The notes under the pieces are model-generated. The model saw nothing but the letters and a program-made list of their open reading frames with translations, did no database searches and was not told where the DNA came from. A program made the position numbers and the translations under genes. Below, piece by piece: positions 1-8,590 of a DNA stretch of 64,000 nt (position 1 is the first letter of the stretch; each line of letters starts with the position of its first letter). Source of the stretch: G963665925 sp963665925 (GTDB taxonomy: Bacteria > Bacillota > Clostridia > Peptostreptococcales > Acidaminobacteraceae); assembly GCA_963665925.1 (NCBI GenBank), contig OY762511.1, forward strand, positions 3,286,001-3,350,000, in the 5' to 3' direction.

Positions 1-2
1 AT

Positions 3-533
3 GTCATGCTGAGTGAAATCGAAGACATGCATAAGGAAGTTGAGTATCATGCCTACTACGACCCAATGACGGGACTCTACAACAGAAGGATGGGATTTGA
101 GAAGCTGTCAGAATCCATAACAGCCGTAAAGGTCGGACATGAACCTTTGAGTATCGCTTACCTGGATTTGAATGATCTGAAGAAGACAAACGACAAGTTC
201 GGTCATAAGCAGGGCGATGCGCTGATTAAGGATACGGTCGAGCTGCTCAATGCTTCCATAGCAGTCCATAAGCATATTGTCCGCATGGGCGGTGATGAGT
301 TCATGATTGTTTTGCCTGGACTTGACGCCGCGCTTGCTGAGTCGGTTATGGATGATGTCATTAAGTTGGCTGTAGAGGTTAACGCAAACAGTGGGAAGGT
401 GTATGATATCAGTTTCAGCTATGGTGTTGCACAGTACCAGGATGGTATGGACATAGATCACTTCATTGAGCAGGCTGATGAAAAAATGTACCGCGCAAAA
501 AAGCTTTATCGAGAGAAGAAACGCATGGATTAA
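3..533 (+). CDS. GGDEF domain protein, 5' end cut off (diguanylate cyclase-like)
   Basis: C-terminal part of a protein that probably makes cyclic di-GMP. The reading frame is open to the left edge, so the true start and any sensor domain lie outside the window. Counting from the first ATG at 6, a YYDPMTGLYNRR motif at residues 17-28 opens the domain, DLNDLKKTND (about 54-63) fits the metal and nucleotide site, and GGDEF at 95-99 is the intact active-site loop. The RxxD inhibitory site usually found just before GGDEF is not present, so product inhibition at that site is unlikely. A strong terminator follows. The GGDEF call is secure; the upstream partner domain is unknown. Confidence 0.9.
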   Translation, partial: VMLSEIEDMHKEVEYHAYYDPMTGLYNRRMGFEKLSESITAVKVGHEPLSIAYLDLNDLKKTNDKFGHKQGDALIKDTVELLNASIAVHKHIVRMGGDEFMIVLPGLDAALAESVMDDVIKLAVEVNANSGKVYDISFSYGVAQYQDGMDIDHFIEQADEKMYRAKKLYREKKRMD

Positions 534-597
534 TATACATGGTATGAATAATTATACACAAAGAACTAAGAAAAATAAAGAAAGTAAAAGAACTAAA

Positions 598-636
598 AAA
601 ACCGAAGGACTGCCCGGGTGGCACCTTCGGTTTTCT
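598..636. terminator. Bidirectional intrinsic terminator
   Basis: ACCGAAGG (601-608) pairs with CCTTCGGT (624-631). The stem is preceded by an A-run and followed by a T-run, so it can end the GGDEF transcript on the plus strand and the ABC-F transcript arriving on the minus strand. Confidence 0.8.
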
Positions 637-664
637 ATTTGTTTTGTCTTAAGGCTTAATTGAC

Positions 665-2221
665 CTAAACGATTTTAGTCGTCCAGTCTTCACAGTTCCA
701 GACATCCGTGACGATATCGCGGTAGAATTCAGGCTCATGGCATACGAGCAGAATACTTCCCTTGTACTGCTTGAGTGCACGCTTGAGTTCGTCTTTGGCA
801 TCGACGTCGAGGTGGTTGGTTGGCTCATCGAGAATAAGAACATTGGATTCCTTGTTGATAAGCTTGCACAGACGAACTTTTGCCTGTTCGCCACCGCTGA
901 GCACGAGAACCTTTGATTCGATGTGCTTCGTTGTAAGCCCGCACTTTGCAAGCGCTGCACGTACCTCATACTGTGTATATGCCGGGAATTCCTTCCAGAC
1001 CTCTTCAATACAGGTATTGTAGTTGGCTTCCTTGATTTCCTGCTCGAAATAGCCAAGTTCGAGGGTTTCGCCGATTCTTACGCTGCCTTCAACCGGTTGA
1101 AGAAGACCCATAAGGCTCTTGAGAAGGGTTGTTTTGCCCAGTCCGTTGGCGCCGACAAGGGCAATTTTCTGACCCCGCTCCATGTAGAGGTCCAGTGGTT
1201 TTGTAAGGGGCTCATCGTATCCGATTACAAGATTTTCAGTTTCAAATATGAGCTTGCCGGAAGTGCGTGCTTCTTTGAAATTGAACTCAGGCTTTGGCTT
1301 TTCGCGAGCCAGTTCAATACGATCCATCTTATCAAGTTTTTTCTGACGTGACTTTGCCATGTTACGTGTTGCGACACGGGCCTTGTTACGTGCAACAAAG
1401 TCTTCAAGGTCAGCAATTTCCTGCTGCTGCTTCTTGTAAGCTGCTTCAACCTGCTTTTTCTTCATTTCATAAATGCTCATAAAATTGTCATAGTCGCCGA
1501 CATATCTGTTGAGCTCCTGATTCTCCATGTGGTAAATCAGGTTGATGACACTGTTTAGGAAAGGCAGGTCATGGGAAATCAGGATAAATGCGTTTTCATA
1601 TTCCTGAAGATAACGTTTAAGCCATTCAATATGCTGTTCATCCAGATAGTTGGTAGGCTCATCAAGCAGAAGGATGTCGGGTTTTTCAAGAAGCAGTTTT
1701 GCGAGAAGGACTTTGGTTCTCTGACCACCACTCAAATCCTGAACTTCCTTGTCCAGACCAATATCGGACAGTCCCAGACCGCGTGCGATTTCTTCTACCT
1801 TTGAATCAATAATGTAGAAGTCATTATTTGTAAGCAGGTCCTGAATTGTACCGACATCTTCCATAAGCTGATTGAGCGCATCTTCAGAGACTTCACCCAT
1901 TTTAATGTACATGTCATTCATTTCAGTTTCCATATCAAACAAATACTGAAATGCTGTCTTTAGCGTGTCTCGAACTGTCGTACCCGCTTCAAGTGCGGTA
2001 TGCTGGTCAAGATAGCCGACACGGACACGTTTTGACCACTCAACAACACCGTCATCAGGCTCAAGAGAACCAGTAATGATGTTCATAAATGTGGACTTAC
2101 CTTCACCGTTAGCGCCGATCAGACCGATATGCTCGCCCTTTAGAAGGCGGAAAGAAACATTGTTGAATATGGCGCGGTCTCCGAAACCATGGCTCAAATT
2201 CTTTACGTTAAGAATACTCAT
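665..2221 (-). CDS. ABC-F family ATPase (ribosome-associated type)
   Basis: Soluble protein of 518 aa with two ATP-binding cassettes and no membrane segments, the ABC-F layout of translation factors and some antibiotic-resistance proteins. Cassette 1 has Walker A GANGEGKS (about 37-44), signature LSGGQ and Walker B LLLDEPTNYLD. Cassette 2 has GANGLGKT, LSGGE and LILDEPTNHLD. The region between them, around residues 240-310, is rich in Lys, Arg and Gln, as in the interdomain linker that reaches into the ribosome. RBS AAGGAG precedes the ATG. The gene is monocistronic with its own promoter and a leader of about 140 nt. Which ABC-F subgroup it belongs to, and whether it gives drug resistance, cannot be told here. 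Confidence 0.92.
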   Translation of the reverse strand: MSILNVKNLSHGFGDRAIFNNVSFRLLKGEHIGLIGANGEGKSTFMNIITGSLEPDDGVVEWSKRVRVGYLDQHTALEAGTTVRDTLKTAFQYLFDMETEMNDMYIKMGEVSEDALNQLMEDVGTIQDLLTNNDFYIIDSKVEEIARGLGLSDIGLDKEVQDLSGGQRTKVLLAKLLLEKPDILLLDEPTNYLDEQHIEWLKRYLQEYENAFILISHDLPFLNSVINLIYHMENQELNRYVGDYDNFMSIYEMKKKQVEAAYKKQQQEIADLEDFVARNKARVATRNMAKSRQKKLDKMDRIELAREKPKPEFNFKEARTSGKLIFETENLVIGYDEPLTKPLDLYMERGQKIALVGANGLGKTTLLKSLMGLLQPVEGSVRIGETLELGYFEQEIKEANYNTCIEEVWKEFPAYTQYEVRAALAKCGLTTKHIESKVLVLSGGEQAKVRLCKLINKESNVLILDEPTNHLDVDAKDELKRALKQYKGSILLVCHEPEFYRDIVTDVWNCEDWTTKIV

Positions 2222-2367
2222 GTAAAACTCCTTTAATTAAATTTCCAGTCCAAAGCTGTTTATAGGAATCCTAAAGGGCAGGTGTATTGAAGCCCTAAGG
2301 CAAGTTATATAGCATTATGCTGAAGTTTCTAGAATGCGCACAGTGTGTAAATGTGCACACCTTATTG

Positions 2368-2396
2368 ATTATATAAGGTGATTGCGCTATTGACAA
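2368..2396 (-). promoter_or_regulatory. Promoter of the ABC-F gene
   Basis: On the minus strand TTGTCA (2391-2396) and TATAAT (2368-2373) are separated by exactly 17 bp. An 8-bp inverted repeat, CACCTTAT (2358-2365) and ATAAGGTG (2373-2380), overlaps the -10 box and could be an operator or the start of a leader hairpin. The leader to the ATG at 2221 is about 140 nt. Confidence 0.6.
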
Positions 2397-2460
2397 GAGG
2401 TGATATGCAGGAATTATGTGTCTTTCCATAATCCTTCGACACCTCGTCCAATATTAAGGA

Positions 2461-2499
2461 AAGAAAAACGCCGGCATCTGTTCTAAGATGTCGGCGTTT
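2461..2499 (-). terminator. Intrinsic terminator of the clostripain gene
   Basis: A 14-bp stem (2466-2479 with 2486-2499, one G-T pair) lies just past the stop codon on the minus strand and is followed there by a T-rich run. The rest of the 2222-2520 gap holds the ABC-F promoter and leader. Confidence 0.75.
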
Positions 2500-2520
2500 A
2501 GATATTTTTGATAGCTTCAC

Positions 2521-4416
2521 CTATCTTGTGAAGTAAGTAAAATCCGTCAGGAGATGATTGAAGGCAAAGTCCGTCATTCTAAAGTTAAGCAGGAACTCAT
2601 CTGAGGGGAGCTCATTAAAAGATAGCTCTGTAGAGTCTGTGACAAGAATTTCATTTCCAGCCTGATAGATAGATTCGCCCGTTTGTGAGTTTTGCATTAG
2701 ATAAATAGGTTGAATGACTGCGCCTGCTTCCAGCTGATACAGGTTTTTGTCAGGCATACCTGTTTGCGGATTGATCATGCGACGCAGACCGTAAATTTCA
2801 TAGTGGCTTGTATCAATGCCTTCTGGTGTTTCTTCCACAACCCAGGCAAAGAGCAAGTTCATTTCTTCGCCATTGTAAATGACTGGGGACTCATAAATTG
2901 CCAGATCATCATAGTCCTGCGTTATGAAGGTCATGAGGGGTTCTGAATCGAGGTAGGTCCACAGATATCTGAAATCCTCAAAGTAGGCGTGGTTTTCCTC
3001 GTCGCAGGTTACGAGAAAATCATAGCCCAGATATTGAATGTCGTATCCGGCTTCGCCCTCAAAGAGAGGGGTAGTGTAGATATCAATATAGACATAGTAT
3101 ATTTTTTCAAAGTCATCTTGGGACAAGGTTAACTCAAAATAATCAGAATTCTCATTTGGCTCGTATATTTCATACTCTATAGGTCCCATGGCTTCGTGGT
3201 AGTCAAGTGTTTCTTTGAAGCGCTTTAAAAAGTCTTGATAGACCGGTGAAAAGCCTGTTCGTGCATATGTCGCCATGTTTTCAGCATAATAGGCTCTGTC
3301 TCTGTAAGGGAAATAAATCGACAGACCGCTTGTGTCGAACGTGAACTTACCATCAGCCTTAGTGATAACAGCATTTTCCACGGCCTGAATTAAGGCTGTA
3401 GCGTTCTCTTCCTGATAAGCGGAAAGTCCATATGCGAAGCTGTTGATGTCGATGAGGTCTGTATACCCCTGAACCTCGGTATTTCCGCCGAAGGATTTTG
3501 CTGCTAGTGCTGAACGCGCAAATTCATAGAAGAAGAGGTTGTCTGCCAGAGCTGTATCTGCCTCGGTAATTAAGTTTTCAAGTGCCAAAACGACATTTTC
3601 GATTTTAGACAGGTCTATAACTGAGAGTGTGATATCACTGTCAGTTCCGTTTTCCTTTGCGTGAAGCAGATATGAAGCGGCGATGGTTTTTCCAAGACTT
3701 GCGCCATCCATTGAGGGCGATGCATTGAGTGTCTTGAGAATTGTGTCGTAGTTCCACCCGTGGCTCGGTTCGATTTCTTCTGAGGCAACAAGGTATTTGG
3801 CGTAATCCTTTATGATGTCTGCGACCTCAATGCTGGCCATCAGACAGGCATCGAAGCCAATGAGTTCAAAGGTCATTCCAGTTCTGTCCTTGGCAGTCGA
3901 AAGGGCACTGTCGAGTTCCTCTAGCATGAGGCTGTCGTAGTTTGACAACTCGTCTAGGCCATATCCGCCAACGGGACCGCCACCATGGTTCCACATAACA
4001 AGCGCATACTTGTCAGCAGGGTAATTCTTATGTGTCCAAACAATGAAATCTGTAAGTGTCTTCTTGTAGCCAATGTTTTGTGCAGGCAGGGCATCCACTT
4101 CTGTAAATACGCCGTCAATGAGTTCGAAGCGCTGAGTCAGGGACGGGTCTACATAATCATTTGCCCAGTTAGCCGTACCGCCTGTCTGGACAATGACATT
4201 AACAGCGCCCTGTTGGGTGTGACCGCTGGACATTTCAATCATATCCGCAGTTGCACTGCCCGAAAAGGAACGTGTCAAAATGTCATATGAGCTTTCAAGA
4301 TCTGAACCGTTCATATAAATCATGACGGTATAAGTGGAAGTATCTTCCCCAAAAGATACGGACCCGATTAAAAGGGCAAGAAGAATCATCACACCTAAAA
4401 TTCTAAACTTTTTCAT
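2521..4416 (-). CDS. Secreted clostripain-type cysteine protease (peptidase C11)
   Basis: Protein of 631 aa that starts with a signal peptide (MKK, then a hydrophobic run ending near VSFG). The peptidase C11 catalytic pair is visible: His in MWNHGGG and Cys in GFDACLM, within the first 200 residues. Clostripain family members cut after Arg or Lys in secreted substrates. The long C-terminal half has no recognised domain and may be involved in binding or maturation. An ATG five codons upstream exists, but GGAGAG sits 7 nt before the ATG at 4416, so the shorter start is chosen. Monocistronic, followed by its own terminator. No LPXTG or transmembrane anchor is seen. Confidence 0.88.
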   Translation of the reverse strand: MKKFRILGVMILLALLIGSVSFGEDTSTYTVMIYMNGSDLESSYDILTRSFSGSATADMIEMSSGHTQQGAVNVIVQTGGTANWANDYVDPSLTQRFELIDGVFTEVDALPAQNIGYKKTLTDFIVWTHKNYPADKYALVMWNHGGGPVGGYGLDELSNYDSLMLEELDSALSTAKDRTGMTFELIGFDACLMASIEVADIIKDYAKYLVASEEIEPSHGWNYDTILKTLNASPSMDGASLGKTIAASYLLHAKENGTDSDITLSVIDLSKIENVVLALENLITEADTALADNLFFYEFARSALAAKSFGGNTEVQGYTDLIDINSFAYGLSAYQEENATALIQAVENAVITKADGKFTFDTSGLSIYFPYRDRAYYAENMATYARTGFSPVYQDFLKRFKETLDYHEAMGPIEYEIYEPNENSDYFELTLSQDDFEKIYYVYIDIYTTPLFEGEAGYDIQYLGYDFLVTCDEENHAYFEDFRYLWTYLDSEPLMTFITQDYDDLAIYESPVIYNGEEMNLLFAWVVEETPEGIDTSHYEIYGLRRMINPQTGMPDKNLYQLEAGAVIQPIYLMQNSQTGESIYQAGNEILVTDSTELSFNELPSDEFLLNFRMTDFAFNHLLTDFTYFTR

Positions 4417-4541
4417 GCATTGTCTCTCCATTCGATTTTATTCACTGCAAAATGTTAAATAGTTACAGTGCTCTCATATTATAACGCAGATGAAGCGGTC
4501 TGCATATGTTAAATATTTCTCAAATTGCACTTCTATGTGAG

Positions 4542-4553
4542 TGTTAGCTAACA
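4542..4553. promoter_or_regulatory. Perfect 12-bp palindrome upstream of the acc promoter
   Basis: TGTTAGCTAACA is a perfect palindrome about 40 bp upstream of the -35 box of accB, in the 340-bp divergent gap between the protease gene and the acc operon. It has the shape of an operator for a dimeric regulator. It is not the FapR or FabT site as I know them. Confidence 0.35.
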
Positions 4554-4594
4554 GTAAAATAACACCTAAGAATAGTACCAGATACTAATATCAG

Positions 4595-4623
4595 TTGACA
4601 ATACATTGTAAGTGCACTAAAAT
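4595..4623 (+). promoter_or_regulatory. Promoter of the accBCDA operon
   Basis: TTGACA (4595-4600), 17-bp spacer, TAAAAT (4618-4623). It lies about 150 bp upstream of accB and is the only near-consensus promoter found in this gap. Confidence 0.65.
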
Positions 4624-4772
4624 TTAATAAAGGTGACGTGCTGTGAGAACATGTTCACCTATTTTAATTAAGGGATAATAGCAGCGTATGTGAGAACGCT
4701 CAGCTATAGCATCTGCAAGGTGTTGCGGTTGCAATTACGTGTGAAATAAATTTGTTAAAGGGGTCGTGAGAC

Positions 4773-5225
4773 ATGCAAATTAAAGAAATTAGAGAAATGG
4801 TCCGTCTGGTATCACAATCGGGGCTGTCAGTTTTTGAAATGGAGAATGACGGTTTTAGAATCCGTATGGAAAATAATACAGGCACGGCTGCAGTGGTTGA
4901 AACCACACCGGCTCCAGTAGCGCAAATGCTGGAGACTGATTCGTTCGAAAGGGTGGCACAGTCAGTCGCAGAGCAGGTTCGTCCTGTTTCTGGAACACCT
5001 GTGAAAGCCCCTCTTGTTGGCGTGTTCTATGCATCACCGTCACCTGATCAGGAATCCTATGTCAAAGTGGGCGATGTAGTTAAAAAAGGCGATATTCTAT
5101 GTATTATCGAGGCCATGAAGGTCATGAATGAAATTACAGCGGAAAAGGATGGCGTTATCACAGCGGTTCTTGCAGAAAATGAAGCTCTTGTGGAATATGG
5201 ACAAGACCTCTTCATGATTGGATAG
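4773..5225 (+). CDS. accB: Biotin carboxyl carrier protein of acetyl-CoA carboxylase
   Basis: Carries the biotin that shuttles a carboxyl group between biotin carboxylase and carboxyltransferase in the first step of fatty acid synthesis. The 150-aa length is normal. The C-terminal biotinyl domain holds the EAMKVMNE motif with Lys116 as the biotin attachment residue. A short N-terminal helix and a Pro/Ala-rich linker (about 40-75) precede it. First gene of accB-accC-accD-accA; accC starts 8 bp after its stop. Confidence 0.97.
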   Translation: MQIKEIREMVRLVSQSGLSVFEMENDGFRIRMENNTGTAAVVETTPAPVAQMLETDSFERVAQSVAEQVRPVSGTPVKAPLVGVFYASPSPDQESYVKVGDVVKKGDILCIIEAMKVMNEITAEKDGVITAVLAENEALVEYGQDLFMIG

Positions 5226-5233
5226 GTGATTGT

Positions 5234-6580
5234 ATGTTCAATAAGATACTTGTAGCGAATAGAGGAGAAATTGCAGTGCGCATCATCAGGGCATGCAGAG
5301 AAATGGGCATAGAGACAGTTGCCATTTATTCTGAGTGTGATAGAGAAGCTCTGCATACACAGCTGGCCGATGAGGCGGTATGTGTAGGGCCCGCTAAGGC
5401 AGCAGATTCATACCTGAACATGACAAACATCATCAGTGCCGCTGTGTTGACAGGGGCTCAGGCCATTCACCCTGGCTTTGGATTTCTTTCAGAAAATGCA
5501 AAATTCGCGCGCATGTGCGGTGAGTGTGGCATCAAGTTCATCGGTCCTTCGCCTGAAGCCATTGAGAAAATGGGAGACAAGGCGATGGCAAGAACGACAA
5601 TGATTGCAGCTGGTGTTGATGTTGTACCTGGTTCTGATGGACCGGTTCATACAATGGAACAAGCCATGCAAGAAGCCAAGCGCATTGGGTATCCGCTTCT
5701 AGTTAAAGCCGCTTCTGGCGGCGGGGGAAGAGGTATGCGTGTTGTACGTGCTGAAAGTGAACTTGAGTCCCTTGTCAGTGCGGCAAGAATGGAAGCTAAA
5801 GCTGCTTTTGGCGATGACACGGTCTATATGGAAAGATTCGTAGAGAATCCAAAGCATATCGAGTTCCAAATCATTGCTGATGGACAGGGGTCGGTTGTCC
5901 ATCTTGGTGAGCGTGACTGTTCTATGCAAAGAAGAAATCAGAAGGTTATTGAAGAGGCACCTTCGCCAATGCTTTCAGATGCCCTACGTACGAAAATGGG
6001 AAATGCAGCGGTAAAAGCAGCAAAGGCAGCCAACTATGAGAATGCGGGCACTGTTGAGTTTCTGCTTACTAAAGAAGGTGAGTTCTTCTTTATTGAAATG
6101 AATACACGCATTCAGGTTGAGCATCCCGTGACGGAAATGATTACGGGAATAGATCTGATCAAGGAACAGATTCGAGTAGCAGCTGGGCTGAAGCTCGGCT
6201 TTACGCAAGAAGACGTTAAAATATCAGGTCATGCCATAGAATGCAGAATCAATGCTGAAAATCCCTATCAGAATTTCAGGCCGTGTCCTGGCAAGATCGA
6301 GAATCTTCTGCTGCCTGGGGGTCCTGGTGTTCGTATTGACTCAGCGGCTTATCCGGGCTATGTCATTCCGCCAGTATACGATTCTATGATTGGTAAACTC
6401 ATTGTACATGGCGTTGACCGTGAGGATGCTGTCAGACGTATGAAACGTGCGCTTGGTGAATTCCTTATTACGGGAATTGACACGAATATTGATTTCCATT
6501 TTGAAATACTCACGCATGAAGCTTATATAAATGGAAATTATCATACAAAAACACTGGAAACAGAGATAATCAGCAGCTAA
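5234..6580 (+). CDS. accC: Acetyl-CoA carboxylase biotin carboxylase subunit
   Basis: ATP-grasp enzyme that carboxylates the biotin on AccB with bicarbonate and ATP. The 448-aa length is standard. The N-terminal NRGEIAVRIIRACREMG motif, the glycine-rich ATP loop KAASGGGGRGM (about 157-167), ERDCSMQRRNQK, and the catalytic-region EMNTRIQVEHPVTE are all intact. It lies between accB and accD with short spacings and a GGTGAT ribosome site, so it is translated as part of the operon. Confidence 0.97.
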   Translation: MFNKILVANRGEIAVRIIRACREMGIETVAIYSECDREALHTQLADEAVCVGPAKAADSYLNMTNIISAAVLTGAQAIHPGFGFLSENAKFARMCGECGIKFIGPSPEAIEKMGDKAMARTTMIAAGVDVVPGSDGPVHTMEQAMQEAKRIGYPLLVKAASGGGGRGMRVVRAESELESLVSAARMEAKAAFGDDTVYMERFVENPKHIEFQIIADGQGSVVHLGERDCSMQRRNQKVIEEAPSPMLSDALRTKMGNAAVKAAKAANYENAGTVEFLLTKEGEFFFIEMNTRIQVEHPVTEMITGIDLIKEQIRVAAGLKLGFTQEDVKISGHAIECRINAENPYQNFRPCPGKIENLLLPGGPGVRIDSAAYPGYVIPPVYDSMIGKLIVHGVDREDAVRRMKRALGEFLITGIDTNIDFHFEILTHEAYINGNYHTKTLETEIISS

Positions 6581-6593
6581 GGACGGTGATTGA

Positions 6594-7466
6594 ATGTTTG
6601 GAAAGCTTTTTAAGAAAACCCAGTATATCCGTCTGAATCAGGAGCGGTCGGCGGCGCCACAGGCAGCCAAGCCAAATATTCCTGATGGATTTTATATTAA
6701 GTGTAAAAACTGCGGCAAGCTTATCGACAGAGAAGTTTACGGAAACAGCGGTTCAGTTTGTGTCGGTTGCGGACATCATTTTAGAATCAGACCCATAGAA
6801 AGAATTGCAATGGTCGCTGACCAAGACAGTTTTGAAGAAATGTATAAGGATGTTGTCACGGCCAACCCGCTTGATTTTAAAGGGTATGAGGATAAGGTCA
6901 AGAGTGCCGGTGAAAAAGCGGAAGTTTCTGAGGCAGTTACTGTTGGCACTGCGACAATTGATGGCAGAAAAGTTGCCATTGGTGTTATGGACCCGGGTTT
7001 CATGATGGGCTCCATGGGATCGGCGGTTGGAGAAAGAATAACGCGTCTGACTGAGTTTGCTACGGACAACAGATTGCCTCTAATTGTTTTTACGGCCTCT
7101 GGAGGTGCCAGAATGCAGGAGGGTATTTTTTCACTCATGCAAATGGCCAAGACGTCCATGGCGCTTAAAAGACATGGTGAGGCAGGGCAGCTGTACGTCA
7201 GCATCCTTACAGATCCAACTACGGGTGGCGTTACAGCCAGCTTCGCAATGCTGGGCGACATTATTCTTGCTGAGCCAGGTGCGCTGATTGGCTTTGCTGG
7301 ACCGCGTGTTATTGAACAGACGATTCGTCAAAAGCTGCCAGAAGGCTTCCAACGCAGCGAATTCCTTCTGGAGCATGGCTTTATTGATAAAATTGTAAGG
7401 CGTGAAGACCTGCGAACTGCGCTTACGAAATTGCTGAATGCGCATAAGGAGGTACAATATGCCTAA
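6594..7466 (+). CDS. accD: Acetyl-CoA carboxylase carboxyltransferase subunit beta
   Basis: Beta half of the carboxyltransferase that moves the carboxyl from biotin to acetyl-CoA, giving malonyl-CoA. A four-Cys zinc ribbon at residues 37-59 (CxxC, then CxxC) marks AccD. The crotonase-fold part has the conserved TASGGARMQEG and a GALIGFAGPRVIEQT segment. Length 290 aa is typical. The 3' end overlaps the accA start by 8 bp, suggesting translational coupling of the two carboxyltransferase subunits. Confidence 0.97.
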   Translation: MFGKLFKKTQYIRLNQERSAAPQAAKPNIPDGFYIKCKNCGKLIDREVYGNSGSVCVGCGHHFRIRPIERIAMVADQDSFEEMYKDVVTANPLDFKGYEDKVKSAGEKAEVSEAVTVGTATIDGRKVAIGVMDPGFMMGSMGSAVGERITRLTEFATDNRLPLIVFTASGGARMQEGIFSLMQMAKTSMALKRHGEAGQLYVSILTDPTTGGVTASFAMLGDIILAEPGALIGFAGPRVIEQTIRQKLPEGFQRSEFLLEHGFIDKIVRREDLRTALTKLLNAHKEVQYA

Positions 7467-8409
7467 ACATGATGAAGAACTGTTGAAAAAAAGGCTTGAT
7501 GAGCTTGAAAAACTAGCGGCGCAAGTTGACCCAAACCTCAAAAAGGATTTGGAACGTATAAGCAGGCGTCTCAAGCTCGATGAAGCCCAAGTGGCAGCAG
7601 TTGAACCTGACCAGGTTTCTGCCGCTTGGAAAAGAGTGCAGCTTGCAAGACATAAGAATAGACTGACTACCCTTGAATATATTTCAAGACTTTTTGACGA
7701 TTTTATCGAACTGCATGGCGACCGTCTGTATAGAGATGACGCGGCAGTGGTCGGTGGACTCGCGTGGTTTGGAGGACAACCGGTTACCGTAATCGGGCAT
7801 CAGAAGGGCCGGGATGTAAAAGAGAACATCAAGAGAAACTTTGGCATGGCGCACCCGGAAGGATACCGAAAGGCACTTCGCCTCATGCGACAGGCAGAAA
7901 AGTTTAACCGACCAATCATCTGCTTTATTGACACGCCAGGGGCATACTGCGGTCTTGGAGCTGAGGAACGTGGGCAGGGTGAAGCGATTGCCAGAAACCT
8001 ATTTGAAATGTCAGATTTGAAAGTGCCTGTCATCAGCATTGTCATCGGTGAGGGTGGCAGCGGGGGCGCGCTCGCTTTTGGTGTCGGCAATGAAATATGG
8101 ATGCTTGAAAACGCCATATATTCTGTACTGTCTCCAGAAGGCTTTGCGACCATACTCTGGAAAAATGCCTCAAGAGCCCAGGAAGCTGCAGATATTATGA
8201 AGATTACTGCTGAGGATATTCATAAATTCGGTTTCATTGACCAAGTTGTCAAAGAGAGCGATGGCGGTGTTCAAGAAAATGAAAAAGTGACAATCGACCA
8301 TTTGAAGCAGCTGTTAAATGAGACACTCTCCAAATACGGCGAAATGTCTTCTGAAGAGATTGTTTCATCCAGATACGAAAAGTTCAGAACCATGGGTGTC
8401 TGTGGTTAG
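7459..8409 (+). CDS. accA: Acetyl-CoA carboxylase carboxyltransferase subunit alpha
   Basis: Alpha subunit that pairs with AccD. Conserved segments DFIELHGDR, IGHQKGR, FIDTPGAYCG and GEGGSGGALA are present. The start at 7459 is chosen because AAGGAGG ends 6 nt before it; a start 21 bp upstream has no such site. 316 aa, normal length. Last gene of the operon, followed by a strong terminator. The operon contains no fab genes. Confidence 0.97.
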   Translation: MPKHDEELLKKRLDELEKLAAQVDPNLKKDLERISRRLKLDEAQVAAVEPDQVSAAWKRVQLARHKNRLTTLEYISRLFDDFIELHGDRLYRDDAAVVGGLAWFGGQPVTVIGHQKGRDVKENIKRNFGMAHPEGYRKALRLMRQAEKFNRPIICFIDTPGAYCGLGAEERGQGEAIARNLFEMSDLKVPVISIVIGEGGSGGALAFGVGNEIWMLENAIYSVLSPEGFATILWKNASRAQEAADIMKITAEDIHKFGFIDQVVKESDGGVQENEKVTIDHLKQLLNETLSKYGEMSSEEIVSSRYEKFRTMGVCG

Positions 8410-8428
8410 AAATTTTGTCTAAATATTG

Positions 8429-8468
8429 ATCTGCCCAGACTGTTTTGCTGTTTGGGCAGATTTTTTCT
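8429..8468 (+). terminator. Terminator of the acc operon
   Basis: A 12-bp stem (ATCTGCCCAGAC with GTTTGGGCAGAT, 8429-8461) is followed directly by a run of six T and more T-rich sequence. Confidence 0.85.
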
Positions 8469-8590
8469 TTATTTTTTCATGTAGAAAAGGAGAACGCCAT
8501 TATCTTGGAGAATAAATTATAATTACGGCTGCTGCATATACGCGTAAAGATAAGTCCATCAGCAGGTTGATGTGACGTAGAGAGGTTAAA

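Noticed and set aside
601..631. GGGTGGCACC in the loop of the first terminator resembles the T-box core
   Set aside because: There is no stem I, specifier or downstream gene on the plus strand, and the hairpin explains the sequence as a terminator.
649..1056. ORFs opposite or out of frame with the ABC-F gene and other long genes
   Set aside because: They are shadows of well-supported genes without ribosome sites or motifs.
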